Shown here piece by piece: positions 9,235 through 17,563 of a stretch of 64,000 nt of DNA; position 1 is the first letter of the stretch; every line of letters starts with the position of its first letter. The DNA lies in NCBI RefSeq assembly GCF_001894945.1, contig NZ_BCXE01000027.1:1-64000 (forward strand). Direction: 5' to 3'. This DNA comes from Rhodococcus ruber NBRC 15591. Lineage in GTDB: Bacteria; Actinomycetota; Actinomycetes; Mycobacteriales; Mycobacteriaceae. The position numbers and the translations under genes were made by a program. The notes under the pieces were generated by a model. The model did no database searches and was not told where the DNA came from. It saw only the letters and a list, made by a program, of their open reading frames with translations.

Positions 9235-10788
9235 TCAGGCGAGGTGTACTCGTTGCACCGTATTTCGTGACGATGGATCGACCAGCCACATCCCACCTGC
9301 GACGATCCACATTCGTCCTTCGCCGTCGTACGACACCTCCGGGTACGGCGAGAAGACAGCCAGACGGCACTTCAATGCAAAGGTGACCGGGTCGAGCACC
9401 GACAGCAGGCAGTGCCAATCACTGAGGGGGTTCGGTTCGACACTCAGGTCACCCCCGGGATGCACGACCCATACCCACGGCCCGGCCGTTCCGCCCACAG
9501 ATCCCCTGATCGGAACACTCTCGACCTCACCGGCTGTCAGATCCGGCCGGATCGGTACCTGTCGTCCTCGCGGGTCGACCAATCGTCGCGGATCGTTCCC
9601 GACGAAGAACGTGCCCGTCAGCCGGGTGAGCGGGGGGCCGAGTCGGGTGCGCCCGTCCGCATCGATGACGAACAGCCTCGAGAAGTCGCCGTCGGTATCG
9701 GTGTCCGTTCCGGGGTGCAGCACACCCATAAATCCGTCTCTGCCAGGGTCCACGGCGCCTATCCGGCCGTCGAGCGGCTCGAGCTCCTGATGCCGTCCAC
9801 CGGGCCACTGCAGGCTCACCGAGGTGTGCTCGCCGGTGCGTCGCCATGACAGCAACACTCCGTTGTATGCGGCAGAGCCGATGATTGGTTGCTCGTCGAT
9901 CCGGACGACGGATCCGTCGAGACTGCAGCGGAAGATTCCGTCCCGTCCGACCACCCAACATCCATCGTCGTCGGCATGTACCCAGCGGGGGCGGTGTGCA
10001 CGCCCGGCCAGAATCGCACCCGGAAAGCGGTATTCGCGCACAGTGCTCGGTTCTCGCAGTCGGATCACGGTGGGCAGTTCGCGATCGACCACCCACACAT
10101 CACGGTCATGGGCGGACACTGCGGCCGGGACGATGGTCGGCCGTACCGGTGGTGGCGGCACATCGTCGAGATCGAGGTCGACCAGCACCCCGCATTCGCG
10201 AACCGCGTCCTCCGCGGGTGACTCGGCTGCCGTCGGGTTGGTGTCGTCGCGGAACACTCCGGTCGCCGCCTCCACTTCCCGGAATGTCCGGGTGCCGGGG
10301 ATCGGGATCCACCGTGGGTGACGTTTCGGTTCGGTGGGAGGTTGTTCGAGCATCTGGTAACTGTCGGAGACCACTCGTGCTCGAAGGATCCGGCCCGTGG
10401 CGGAGCCGGTGGTGGCATAGCCGAGATCCCCGAACAACCGGCCGGTCAGTCGCTGCCTGCCGACCGTGGGGCGTCGGCTGTACCAGGTGGCCGTCCACCC
10501 GTCACCGCGTAGGAACAGTCGCCATTCCCACCACCGTTCCTCATCGGGAAATGCCGGCGAGGGAGCGGGTTGTCGTAGCGGGACACCGTCGTCGAGTGGT
10601 TCGACGTCGACCTCGACGGTGACGATGCTCGGATCTCCTGCGTCCGGTGGTGTCTCGGCGAACAGCAACCAGTACTGTCCGATCTCCCCGACTTCAGGTG
10701 GCGCGACCTCTCCATCGCAGATCGCCAGCTCTGTCACCAGCACCGACAGCGTCCGGTGCGGACGGACGGGCCCACGTGATGTCGGCAT
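9235..10788 (-). CDS. Protein of unknown function with propeller-like repeats (517 residues)
   Basis: I do not recognise the family. The ATG at 10788 begins 517 residues without a leader or membrane helix. The first 170 residues look like a beta-sandwich with many Trp (RWWEWRLFLRGDGW). From about 200 on, short segments alternate strand-turn-strand with recurring aromatic and Gly/Asp pairs (DRDVWVVDRE, DGCWVVGRDGIFRCS, GPWVWVVHPGGDLS, GRMWIVAGGMWLV). That resembles blades of a beta-propeller, but this is an inference from pattern only. It is the first gene of a two-gene minus-strand unit with the 369-residue protein, and is divergent from the padR operon across 227 bp. Confidence 0.6.
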   Translation of the reverse strand: MPTSRGPVRPHRTLSVLVTELAICDGEVAPPEVGEIGQYWLLFAETPPDAGDPSIVTVEVDVEPLDDGVPLRQPAPSPAFPDEERWWEWRLFLRGDGWTATWYSRRPTVGRQRLTGRLFGDLGYATTGSATGRILRARVVSDSYQMLEQPPTEPKRHPRWIPIPGTRTFREVEAATGVFRDDTNPTAAESPAEDAVRECGVLVDLDLDDVPPPPVRPTIVPAAVSAHDRDVWVVDRELPTVIRLREPSTVREYRFPGAILAGRAHRPRWVHADDDGCWVVGRDGIFRCSLDGSVVRIDEQPIIGSAAYNGVLLSWRRTGEHTSVSLQWPGGRHQELEPLDGRIGAVDPGRDGFMGVLHPGTDTDTDGDFSRLFVIDADGRTRLGPPLTRLTGTFFVGNDPRRLVDPRGRQVPIRPDLTAGEVESVPIRGSVGGTAGPWVWVVHPGGDLSVEPNPLSDWHCLLSVLDPVTFALKCRLAVFSPYPEVSYDGEGRMWIVAGGMWLVDPSSRNTVQRVHLA

Positions 10789-10938
10789 GCGGCCAGTGTG
10801 CCATCACACCCAGGGCCCGGACCGCAACGAACGAGGCGCTTCGGATCGAACTCCCTGAGCCGCAACAGCTCACTACCCCTCCACGTCGTCCTCAGTGGCA
10901 GGTTCCGCGTGTCCGGCAGGGTCGAAAATTCTCCCACT

Positions 10939-10976
10939 ACTGAGTGTTGTCACCTACCAGTACTCAGTGTTACTTT
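10939..10976 (+). promoter_or_regulatory. Probable PadR operator overlapping the padR-ABC promoter
   Basis: The inverted repeat ACTGAGT (10939-10945) and ACTCAGT (10962-10968) flanks a possible -35 TTGTCA (10947-10952). An 18-base gap leads to a possible -10 TACTTT (10971-10976). Position just upstream of padR fits autoregulation by the PadR repressor. The repeat is seen directly; the promoter assignment is inferred. Confidence 0.5.
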
Positions 10977-11015
10977 GTACCGGTAGTCAGCGACACCAGG
11001 TACCGGGAGAGAGTG

Positions 11016-11345
11016 ATGGGTAAGCAGGCGACCGAGATGCTCAAGGGAGTCCTCGAGGGCATCGTGCTCGCGATCCTCGCGACACGGCCCGCCTACGGGT
11101 ACGAGATCACCACACAGTTACGCGAGCAGGGCTTCACGGACATCGCGGAGGGCACCGTCTACGCCCTACTCGTCCGGGTCGAGCAGCGAGACCTCGTCGA
11201 CGTGGAAAAGGTTCCATCCGAGAAGGGCCCGCCGCGCAAGGTGTACACCCTCAACGCGCGGGGGCGAGACCAACTCAGCGAATTCTGGAGGAACTGGAGC
11301 TTCCTCGCAGAACGTATCGAACAGCTGCACGAAGGAGAGAAGTGA
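11016..11345 (+). CDS. PadR-family transcriptional repressor
   Basis: The 109-residue winged-helix protein has the PadR core: LKGVLEGIVLAILATRPAYG, YEITTQL, then GTVYALLVRVEQRDLV and the wing with PRKVYTLNARG. It is of the short class without the long C-terminal dimerisation domain. The ATG at 11016 follows GGGAGAGAG. It is the first gene of a four-gene operon with DUF1048, an ABC ATPase and a permease, a common actinobacterial arrangement in which PadR represses the exporter until a drug binds. An inverted repeat upstream (10939-10968) is its likely operator. Confidence 0.9.
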   Translation: MGKQATEMLKGVLEGIVLAILATRPAYGYEITTQLREQGFTDIAEGTVYALLVRVEQRDLVDVEKVPSEKGPPRKVYTLNARGRDQLSEFWRNWSFLAERIEQLHEGEK

Positions 11346-11347
11346 TC

Positions 11348-11716
11348 ATGGCCGCCAGATGGATCGAATTCCTCACCGGATCACTCGAGCAGAAGAAGCA
11401 GTTCAGGCGGTACAAGGCCCGGATCGAGAAGCTGCCGGAACCCTACGCAAGCACCGCGAAGGCCTTCCAGCGGTACCTCACCTACTACGGTGGCCTCACC
11501 GACGGCGGCACCCTCGTGACGATGCTCGGCGACTCCGCCGACCTGTGGGAGCGCGCCGCGGCCGACGGAACTCCGCTCCGGGAGATCGTCGGCGAAGACC
11601 CCGTCGAGTTCGCCGAGACGTTCGCGCAGGCCTACACCGGCGCGCAGTGGATCGACAAGGAGCGTGCTCGATTCACCAAGGCGATCGAGGACGCCGAACG
11701 TAAGGAGCAGCGATGA
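11348..11716 (+). CDS. DUF1048 family protein
   Basis: The product has 122 residues if read from the ATG at 11348, ten bases after AGGAG. A GTG at 11342 overlapping the padR stop is an alternative. It is a small, mostly helical soluble protein (LEQKKQFRRYKARIEKLP, FQRYLTYYGGL), matching DUF1048 proteins that regularly sit between padR and drug-exporter ABC genes. The biochemical role is not established. It overlaps the next gene by four bases (ATGA), indicating translational coupling. Confidence 0.8.
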   Translation: MAARWIEFLTGSLEQKKQFRRYKARIEKLPEPYASTAKAFQRYLTYYGGLTDGGTLVTMLGDSADLWERAAADGTPLREIVGEDPVEFAETFAQAYTGAQWIDKERARFTKAIEDAERKEQR

Positions 11717-12507
11717 CCACCGCGATCAGCGTCAAGGGCGTCGAGAAGTCGTACGAGCAGTTGCACGTGTTGCGCGGCGTCGACTTCGAGGTCGAGGCGG
11801 GCAGCATCTTCGCGTTGCTCGGCTCGAACGGCGCCGGCAAGACCACGCTCGTGAAGATCCTCGCCACGCTGCTGAAATCGGACGCCGGGCAAGCCGCCGT
11901 CGCCGGCTTCGACGTTGTCGACGACGCCGCCGACGTACGCGAATCGATCAGCCTCACAGGCCAGTTCGCCGCCGTGGACGAGATTCTCAGCGGCCGGGAA
12001 AACCTCGTGCTGATTGCCAAACTGCGCCATCTACCCGATCCGCGGGTGGTGGCCGACCAGCTGCTCGAGCGCTTCTCACTGACAGCAGCCGGGGACCGAA
12101 GGGTCTCGACGTACTCGGGAGGCATGCGCCGGCGCCTCGACATCGCGATGAGCCTCATCGGCAACCCGCCGATCGTGTTCCTCGACGAACCCACCACCGG
12201 GCTCGATCCGCAAGCGCGCATGGAGGTGTGGCAGGTCGTTCGAGACCTCGCCGCACGCGGCACGACCGTCCTCCTGACCACGCAGTACCTGGAGGAGGCC
12301 GAGCAGCTCGCCGACCGGATTGCGATCCTGCACGAGGGCCGGATCATCGTCGACGGCACCCTCCCCGAACTCAAGCGCCTGCTTCCCCCCTCGAAGGTGG
12401 AATACGTCGAGAAGCAGCCCACCCTCGAAGAGGTCTTCCTCAGCATCGTCGGTGGCGGCGCCGGCGTCGAAAATCCCAGTGCCACAGATGGAAAGGAACC
12501 GAAATGA
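11713..12507 (+). CDS. ABC exporter ATP-binding protein (DrrA-like)
   Basis: The 264-residue ATPase has Walker A at 37-45 (GSNGAGKTT), signature YSGGMRRRLDIA, Walker B IVFLDEP followed by TTGLDP, and an H-loop region TTQYLEEAEQLADR. The order and the short C-terminal tail match the DrrA/DRA subfamily that powers two-component drug or lipid exporters. It overlaps the DUF1048 gene by four bases and the permease by four bases. With the permease it should form a homodimeric ABC2-type exporter. Confidence 0.93.
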   Translation: MTTAISVKGVEKSYEQLHVLRGVDFEVEAGSIFALLGSNGAGKTTLVKILATLLKSDAGQAAVAGFDVVDDAADVRESISLTGQFAAVDEILSGRENLVLIAKLRHLPDPRVVADQLLERFSLTAAGDRRVSTYSGGMRRRLDIAMSLIGNPPIVFLDEPTTGLDPQARMEVWQVVRDLAARGTTVLLTTQYLEEAEQLADRIAILHEGRIIVDGTLPELKRLLPPSKVEYVEKQPTLEEVFLSIVGGGAGVENPSATDGKEPK

Positions 12508-13277
12508 CCACCCATGTCGTCGCCGACACCGCGGCCCTCACCGGACGATCCCTGCGCCACATCACCCGCAGCCCCGACACCATCATCACGACCGCGGTCA
12601 CGCCGGTGGCCATCATGTTGCTGTTCGTGTTCGTCCTCGGCGGCGCCATCGACACCGGCGCCGGAACGGGCACAGCCGCGTACGTGAGCTACCTGCTGCC
12701 CGGCATCCTGCTCATCACCGTCGCCTCGGGTGTTGCGTACACCTCGGTGCGACTGTTCAACGACCTGCAGGGCGGCATCGTGGAACGATTCCAGTCGATG
12801 CCGATCTCCCGGTCCTCGGTGTTGTGGTCACACGTCCTGACCTCACTGGTCGCCAACCTGACCGCACTGGCCATCGTCGTCGGGTTCGCCGTCCTCATGG
12901 GGTTCCGTTCCGGGGCAAACATCCTCGAATGGCTCACGGTCGCCGCAATCCTCACCCTGTTCACGCTGGCGCTGACCTGGCTCGCGGTCATCGCCGGCCT
13001 GTCGGCGAGCACCGTCGACGGCGCGGGGGCATTTGCCTACCCGCTCATCTTCCTGCCGTTCGTCAGCTCCGCCTTCGTGCCCACCGAGTCGATGCCGGGC
13101 CCGGTGCGGGCATTCGCCGACAACCAGCCCGTGACGTCGATCGTGAACGCGGTCCGCGACCTGCTCACAGGCCAGCCAGTGGCCGGCGACCTGTGGGTGG
13201 CCCTCGCCTGGTGTGCCGGCATCCTGGTCGCCTCGTACACCGCAGCGGTCATGATCTACCGACGCAAATTCTCCTGA
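12504..13277 (+). CDS. ABC-2 type exporter permease (DrrB-like)
   Basis: The 257-residue membrane protein has six predicted helices. It carries the ABC2 pattern of DrrB proteins: an N-terminal SLRHITRSPDTIITTAVTPV, the loop NDLQGGIVERFQSMPISRS, and a re-entrant AFVPTESMPGPVRAFADNQP before the last helices. The ATG at 12504 overlaps the ATPase stop (ATGA) and follows AAAGGAA. It is the transmembrane half of the exporter encoded by this operon. The substrate is unknown; relatives export anthracyclines and other amphipathic compounds. Confidence 0.9.
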   Translation: MTTHVVADTAALTGRSLRHITRSPDTIITTAVTPVAIMLLFVFVLGGAIDTGAGTGTAAYVSYLLPGILLITVASGVAYTSVRLFNDLQGGIVERFQSMPISRSSVLWSHVLTSLVANLTALAIVVGFAVLMGFRSGANILEWLTVAAILTLFTLALTWLAVIAGLSASTVDGAGAFAYPLIFLPFVSSAFVPTESMPGPVRAFADNQPVTSIVNAVRDLLTGQPVAGDLWVALAWCAGILVASYTAAVMIYRRKFS

Positions 13278-13316
13278 CCTTCATCACGGCGGAACAGTTG
13301 CAGCACGCCCCCTTGA

Positions 13317-13523
13317 CCCTCTCCACCTGACGCCGCAACTCTCCAGACCGCTCGACCAGCCCAGATCGACGATCGAATCGCCGCGCTGCCCGCGGTCCAG
13401 AGAGCGGATCCGCATCTTCCGCCGCCCGCGCGCGAGGTGTTCTCGCACTCACTCAGCCTGCTCGAGGCGGAAAGGACGTGGCTCGCAGCGCGAGTCCGGG
13501 TACCCGATGACGGAGAAGACTGA
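13317..13523 (+). pseudogene. Possible remnant of a regulator C-terminal domain
   Basis: A 69-codon open frame without a good start codon ends at the TGA at 13521-13523, overlapping the next gene by 17 bases. Its translation has GC-biased codons and a helical pattern (QIDDRIAALPAVQRAD, FSHSLSLLEAERTWLAARV). It resembles the C-terminal helices of PadR/MerR-type regulators that often precede GyrI-like genes. No DNA-binding domain is present upstream, so if real it is the tail of a truncated gene. The call rests on pattern only. Confidence 0.3.
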
Positions 13524-14130
13524 TTTCAAAAGGACCCTCGACGCCTATCAGGCACGACGGGGCAAGTTCCGCCTGGTCGACGTACCGACGATGCAATACC
13601 TCATGGTCGATGGCCGTGGCGACCCCAATACCTCGCCCGACTTCGACCGGGCAGTCCGCGCTCTGTACCCCGTGGCGTACAAGCTGAAGTTCGCCAGCAA
13701 GCGCGATCTGGACCAGGACTACGTCGTTCCGCCACTCGAGGGATTGTGGTGGGCGGACGACATGGATTCGTTTACCGCGGCGCGGGACAAATCACGATGG
13801 GACTGGACCATGATGATAATGACGCCGGACTGGATCGACCACGCGATGTTCGCCGCGGCCGTCGAACGCGCCGGGGCCGGGAATCGGCCGCAGGGCCTCG
13901 ACGACGTCCGCCTCGAGACGCTTCGCGAAGGCCGATGCGTGCAGACACTGCACGTCGGCCCCTTCGACGACGAAGCTGACGTACTCGCGCAACTTCACGA
14001 AGAGTTCGTCCCGGACAACGAATTGCGCCTGACCGGAAAGCATCACGAGATCTATCTCACCGACTTCCGCAGGACCGCGCCCGACCGACTGCGCACCATA
14101 CTCCGACAGCCGGTCGCCCCAATCCTCTGA
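13507..14130 (+). CDS. GyrI-like small-molecule-binding domain protein
   Basis: The 207-residue soluble protein contains the GyrI-like (SHS2-type) features YQARRGKFRLVDVPTMQYL, then VDGRGDPN, LYPVAYKLKF, PLEGLWWADD and the late QTLHVGPFDDE strand with HHEIYLTDFRR. Stand-alone members of this size bind cationic or aromatic compounds and are thought to sequester or hydrolyse them. It lies 229 bp behind the ABC exporter genes on the same strand, so a role in the same xenobiotic response is plausible. The start ATG at 13507 has no strong Shine-Dalgarno. Confidence 0.8.
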   Translation: MTEKTDFKRTLDAYQARRGKFRLVDVPTMQYLMVDGRGDPNTSPDFDRAVRALYPVAYKLKFASKRDLDQDYVVPPLEGLWWADDMDSFTAARDKSRWDWTMMIMTPDWIDHAMFAAAVERAGAGNRPQGLDDVRLETLREGRCVQTLHVGPFDDEADVLAQLHEEFVPDNELRLTGKHHEIYLTDFRRTAPDRLRTILRQPVAPIL

Positions 14131-14336
14131 CACCGAACGAGAGCACGATCTCGTCGAGTCCGGTCAGCCGGCGCTGCCGCCGGTGCCACTCCGGCATCGG
14201 TCGGCGATGAACCGGAGGCGGCGCTTCCGGCCTGCAAGTGGGAGGAGGTCGCCTGACGCTCGTTCGTCCACAACGATTCGGCAATAACTTGTGCGGCGTC
14301 GCGATGAGTTTCGCCCTCCGGGGCAGTCTGATCTGC

Positions 14337-14903
14337 ATGGGCAAACTCATCTATGGCTTCAACGTGTCGGTGGACGGGTACATCGCCGATGCGCAAGGGA
14401 ACATCGACTGGAGCGATCCGAGCGAAGAACTGCACCAGTACTGGAACGACTTCGAGCGGGAGACCGCCCTGTCGTTCTACGGGCGGCGGCTCTACGAACT
14501 GATGGCTGCCTACTGGCCGACTGCCGACAAGGCCCCGGACGCCACCCCTCTGATCGTCGACTTCGCCCGCATCTGGCGCGACATGCCCAAGGTCGTGTTC
14601 TCGCACACCCTGGAGTCCGTCGAGTGGAACTCCCGCCTGGAACGCGGTGACCCGGTCGAGGTGGTGACGAAGCTGAAAGCCGAAACCGACGGGACGCTGG
14701 AGGTGGCCGGCGCGACGCTGGCCGCACCGATCGTGCGGGCGGGACTGGTAGACGAGTACCGGCTCGTGGTCGCCCCCACCGCCGTGGGTGGCGGCACCCC
14801 GTTCTTTCCGACACTGCCGTCATGGATCTCGCTGCGACTGTTGGAGAACCGCACCTTCCCGGGTGGCACGGTCCTGCTGCGCTACGAGGCGAAACACGAC
14901 TGA
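14337..14903 (+). CDS. Dihydrofolate-reductase-like (RibD C-terminal domain) protein
   Basis: The 188-residue cytosolic protein matches the RibD_C/DHFR-like fold: opening MGKLIYGFNVSVDGYIADAQ, NIDWSDPSEELHQYWND, GRRLYELMAAYWP, KVVFSHTL and the closing VDEYRLVVAPTAVGGGTPFF. Such stand-alone proteins are common in actinobacteria and are presumed NAD(P)H-dependent reductases of unknown substrate. Upstream in-frame starts exist (for example 14304). The start at 14337 is chosen because the conserved family N-terminus begins there. Confidence 0.85.
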   Translation: MGKLIYGFNVSVDGYIADAQGNIDWSDPSEELHQYWNDFERETALSFYGRRLYELMAAYWPTADKAPDATPLIVDFARIWRDMPKVVFSHTLESVEWNSRLERGDPVEVVTKLKAETDGTLEVAGATLAAPIVRAGLVDEYRLVVAPTAVGGGTPFFPTLPSWISLRLLENRTFPGGTVLLRYEAKHD

Positions 14904-14999
14904 TCGGCCATACACCGCCAGGCGAGGTGCGGATGCACTACGCGATACACGACTCGAGCGGCCCGCAATTACTGCTGCTGGACGGCGGCCGCGCGGAGT

Positions 15000-15047
15000 T
15001 ACGAGAACGCTCTGGCGAAGTCGTTCTTCCAGAGCCTGAAAGACCGC
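15000..15047 (+). pseudogene. Short remnant of an IS3-type transposase (integrase core)
   Basis: Sixteen codons read YENALAKSFFQSLKDR. This is the conserved block around the second catalytic region of IS3-family OrfB integrases (typically YDNA-AESFF--LK). Neither flank continues the transposase, so this is a relic of an insertion now mostly deleted. It sits between the RibD-like gene and the end of the MFS gene. Confidence 0.6.
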
Positions 15048-15107
15048 TACGCCAGTCCGATCGGCGAGCCTCGGCGGGCCGGTGGACGCGAGGTCAGCGG
15101 GCGAGGG

Positions 15108-16292
15108 TCAGATGTTCACGAGCGTCGAGTCCGCCGGCGCTTCGGCACTCGGCCGATCCATCGCCGTGGCGATCCGCAGCACGACGAGGCCGGCGGCTGT
15201 GACGACTGCACCCATCCAGATCGGGGAGGTGAAGCCCAGGCCGGCTGCGATGGTCAGTCCGCCGAGCCAGGCACCGAGGGCGTTGCCCACGTTGAAGGCG
15301 GCGATGTTGGCGCCGGAGGCCATGGTGGGGGCGGCGGAGGCGTAGTTCATGATTCGCATCTGCAGGCCGGGAACTGTCGCAAAACCGAAGGCGCCCATGA
15401 GGAACAGCGAGACGATCGTCATGGTCCGGTTGTCGGCGGTGGCGGCGAAGACGACCAGGACGGCGGTCACCAGGACGAGGATCCAGGTCAGCGCCGGGGT
15501 GAGGGCTCGGTCGGCTGCCTTGCCGCCCAGGTAGTTTCCGACGAACAGGCCGGAGCCGAAGACGATGAGCAGCCACGGCACGCTGGACGTGGCGAAACCG
15601 CTGACCTCGGTCAGGGTGAAGGCGATGTAGGTGAAGGCGCCGAACATGCCGCCGTAGCCGAGGACGGTCAGCGCGATCGAGAACCAGACCTGCTTGTTGC
15701 GGAACGCGTGGAGCTCGCCGCGCAGGCCGCCGTGCGTGGCGGCAGGGGGAGTGGCCGGCACCAGGGCGGTGATACCGACGAGCGCCGCCACGCCGATTGC
15801 GGTGATCGCCCAGAAGGTCGAGCGCCACCCCAGTTGCTGACCGAGCAGGGTGCCGAACGGAACTCCGAGGACGTTGGCGATGGTGAGGCCGGCGAACATG
15901 ATGGCGATGGCGCCGGCGCGCTTGGAGGGTGCGACCATGTCCGCAGCCACGACCGATCCGATGCCGAAGAACGCGCCGTGGCACAGGGCCGCGACGATGC
16001 GTCCGCCCATCATGACCTCGTACGACGGAGCGAGGGCCGACAGCAGGTTGCCGACGATGAACAGCACCATCAGGGACAGCAGGGCCCGTTTCCGGTCGAA
16101 GCGGGTGAGGGCGGCGGTGAGCAGGATCGCGCCGAGGGCGACCGAGAGCGCGTACCCGGAGATGAGGTAGCCGGCGACGGACTCGCTTACGGCGAAGTCC
16201 GCAGCGACCTCCGGTAGTAATCCCATGATCACGAATTCGGTGAGACCGATCCCGAATCCGCCCATGGCGAGGGCGATGAGGCCTGAAGGCAC
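15108..16292 (-). CDS. MFS exporter of the AraJ/Cml type
   Basis: The 394-residue protein has 12 predicted helices. The opening GLIALAMGGFGIGLTEFVIMGLLPEVAADF matches the AraJ/Cml/PbuE-like drug or sugar efflux group, with TRFDRKRALL after helix 2 and GRIVAALCHGAFFGIG in helix 4. It starts at a GTG at 16292 preceded by AAAGGAA. It is divergent from a MarR gene, and a long inverted repeat lies between them. That is a classic MarR-controlled efflux pair, so expression is probably repressed until a ligand binds MarR. Confidence 0.88.
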   Translation of the reverse strand: MPSGLIALAMGGFGIGLTEFVIMGLLPEVAADFAVSESVAGYLISGYALSVALGAILLTAALTRFDRKRALLSLMVLFIVGNLLSALAPSYEVMMGGRIVAALCHGAFFGIGSVVAADMVAPSKRAGAIAIMFAGLTIANVLGVPFGTLLGQQLGWRSTFWAITAIGVAALVGITALVPATPPAATHGGLRGELHAFRNKQVWFSIALTVLGYGGMFGAFTYIAFTLTEVSGFATSSVPWLLIVFGSGLFVGNYLGGKAADRALTPALTWILVLVTAVLVVFAATADNRTMTIVSLFLMGAFGFATVPGLQMRIMNYASAAPTMASGANIAAFNVGNALGAWLGGLTIAAGLGFTSPIWMGAVVTAAGLVVLRIATAMDRPSAEAPADSTLVNI

Positions 16293-16326
16293 GTCGAGTT
16301 CCTTTCGAAGGTCTGCGCGTCAGCGC

Positions 16327-16382
16327 ATAGAGCGCGTGTGCAGTAGTTGCAGACGCCTCATAAATAGTTGCACGCGCTCTAT
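16327..16382. promoter_or_regulatory. Long inverted repeat between MFS and MarR genes (probable MarR operators)
   Basis: ATAGAGCGCGTG (16327-16338) is the exact reverse complement of CACGCGCTCTAT (16371-16382). Between and overlapping them are two copies of TAGTTGCA (16344-16351 and 16365-16372), 21 bp or two helical turns apart. The position in the 139-bp divergent gap fits dual operators for the MarR protein. Confidence 0.55.
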
Positions 16383-16431
16383 ACATGCGCAAGCGGGTAG
16401 TATCGGCGAGGGCAGGAAGCGAGGAGGCGAC

Positions 16432-16884
16432 GTGGGCATTGCGGACGACGCGGTGGAGATCCGCGCGCAAGGTTGGCGCACGCTGGCCGCGCTGCACGGG
16501 GCGCTCGACACCGAGCTCGAACGCGCCCTCCAGCAGCGGCACCAGCTCTCGGTGGTCGAGTACACCGTGCTCGACGCGCTGAGCCGGCAGGACGGCTGGC
16601 ACATGCGGATGGCGCAGCTCGCCCGTGCGGCCGCGCTGAGCAGCAGCGCGACGACCCGGCTCGTCAATCGTCTCGAGAAGCGCGGATTGCTCACGCGGAT
16701 CCTGTGCGAGGACGATCGCCGCGGCATCTACACCGAACTGACCGCCTCCGGGCGCGAGCTGCTGGACAGTGCGCGTCCGACGCACGATGCCACCCTCGAA
16801 GCCGCCCTCGGCGAGGCGTGCGAGATCCCGGAGCTGGCGCCGTTGGTGCGCGCATTGCACGAGCTGCCGCCGAGCCCGCGCTGA
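16432..16884 (+). CDS. MarR-family transcriptional regulator
   Basis: A GTG at 16432 follows AGGAGG (16422-16427). The product has 150 residues with the MarR winged helix: LSVVEYTVLDALSRQDGWHM, MAQLARAAALSSSATTRLVN, RLEKRGLLTR, and the wing DDRRGIYTELTASG. It lies divergently from the AraJ-type MFS exporter. The intergenic palindromes suggest it represses both genes and is released by a phenolic or drug-like ligand. Confidence 0.9.
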   Translation: MGIADDAVEIRAQGWRTLAALHGALDTELERALQQRHQLSVVEYTVLDALSRQDGWHMRMAQLARAAALSSSATTRLVNRLEKRGLLTRILCEDDRRGIYTELTASGRELLDSARPTHDATLEAALGEACEIPELAPLVRALHELPPSPR

Positions 16885-17477
16885 TCCCGGTGCTGTAGAC
16901 CCGGCACTGGGGATCCGTGCCGGTGCGCGTCGCCGGATCGAGTACACGTGTTCGGGCGCGGCAGAGAAGATTTCGGGACGGCAAAGCAGACGGAGACCCT
17001 TCGGGTCCCTGACTCGTCGGCCCCTTCCCCAAGCAAACCCACGGACCATGCCCCGATACCGCGTCTCGGCCAGCACGTGTGGCCGCCTGCCGAAAAGACA
17101 AGCGGCTGAGCTGGACCCGGTCGGACGTGTCGACCCGTACTCGATCGGGTGCCCGGTGCCGTTCACCGGGACGAAGGATTGCCGGATGCGGTTGGTTAGC
17201 GTCGGACCCGCACGGAAAACGACGTGACCGCGTGCGCCTCGGTCACCGGAACGGCCCTCGCACGCACGCAGGGAAACACCGATGGCCCCGGACCCGGCGG
17301 TCGGGTGCGGGGCGGGGTGCAGATCAGGTCGTCGGCGGGCTCGCGCAGGTCAGCGCAGCGGACGACGCCACGTCGGGGCGTGTGGCACGCGGCCACTTGC
17401 GGGGATACGCGCCGGGAATCGGCGTGTGGATACAATCCACCTCACGGTGCATGACAGCTCCTACTGTCTTGTGCCCA
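16885..17477. other. Intergenic stretch without a supported gene
   Basis: About 590 bases lie between the MarR gene and the terminator of the minus-strand glycan locus. Codon pattern is weak in all frames and there is no domain-like translation, no tRNA cloverleaf and no repeat array. I see nothing to annotate beyond the hairpins at its right end. Confidence 0.5.
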
Positions 17478-17527
17478 GACCCCGGTTCGGTGTTGGCGCA
17501 CCGGCCGGGGTCGCCCCGTTTTCGGGG
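17478..17527 (-). terminator. Tandem hairpins, probable terminator of the glycan locus
   Basis: Two stem-loops lie 37 bases beyond the stop of the GT39-type gene. The nearer is CCCCG-TTTT-CGGGG (17514-17527). The farther pairs GACCCCGG (17478-17485) with CCGGGGTC (17505-17512), with further pairing inside. There is no long T tract, as is common for actinobacterial terminators. Confidence 0.55.
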
Positions 17528-17563
17528 TCGGTGCAGCGATGGTGGCACGCTGCCCGCCGCGCG

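Noticed and set aside
15094-17166. 690-codon minus-strand frame overlapping the MFS exporter
   Set aside because: It lies in a different phase from the exporter helices and is Arg-rich; it also runs opposite the MarR gene.
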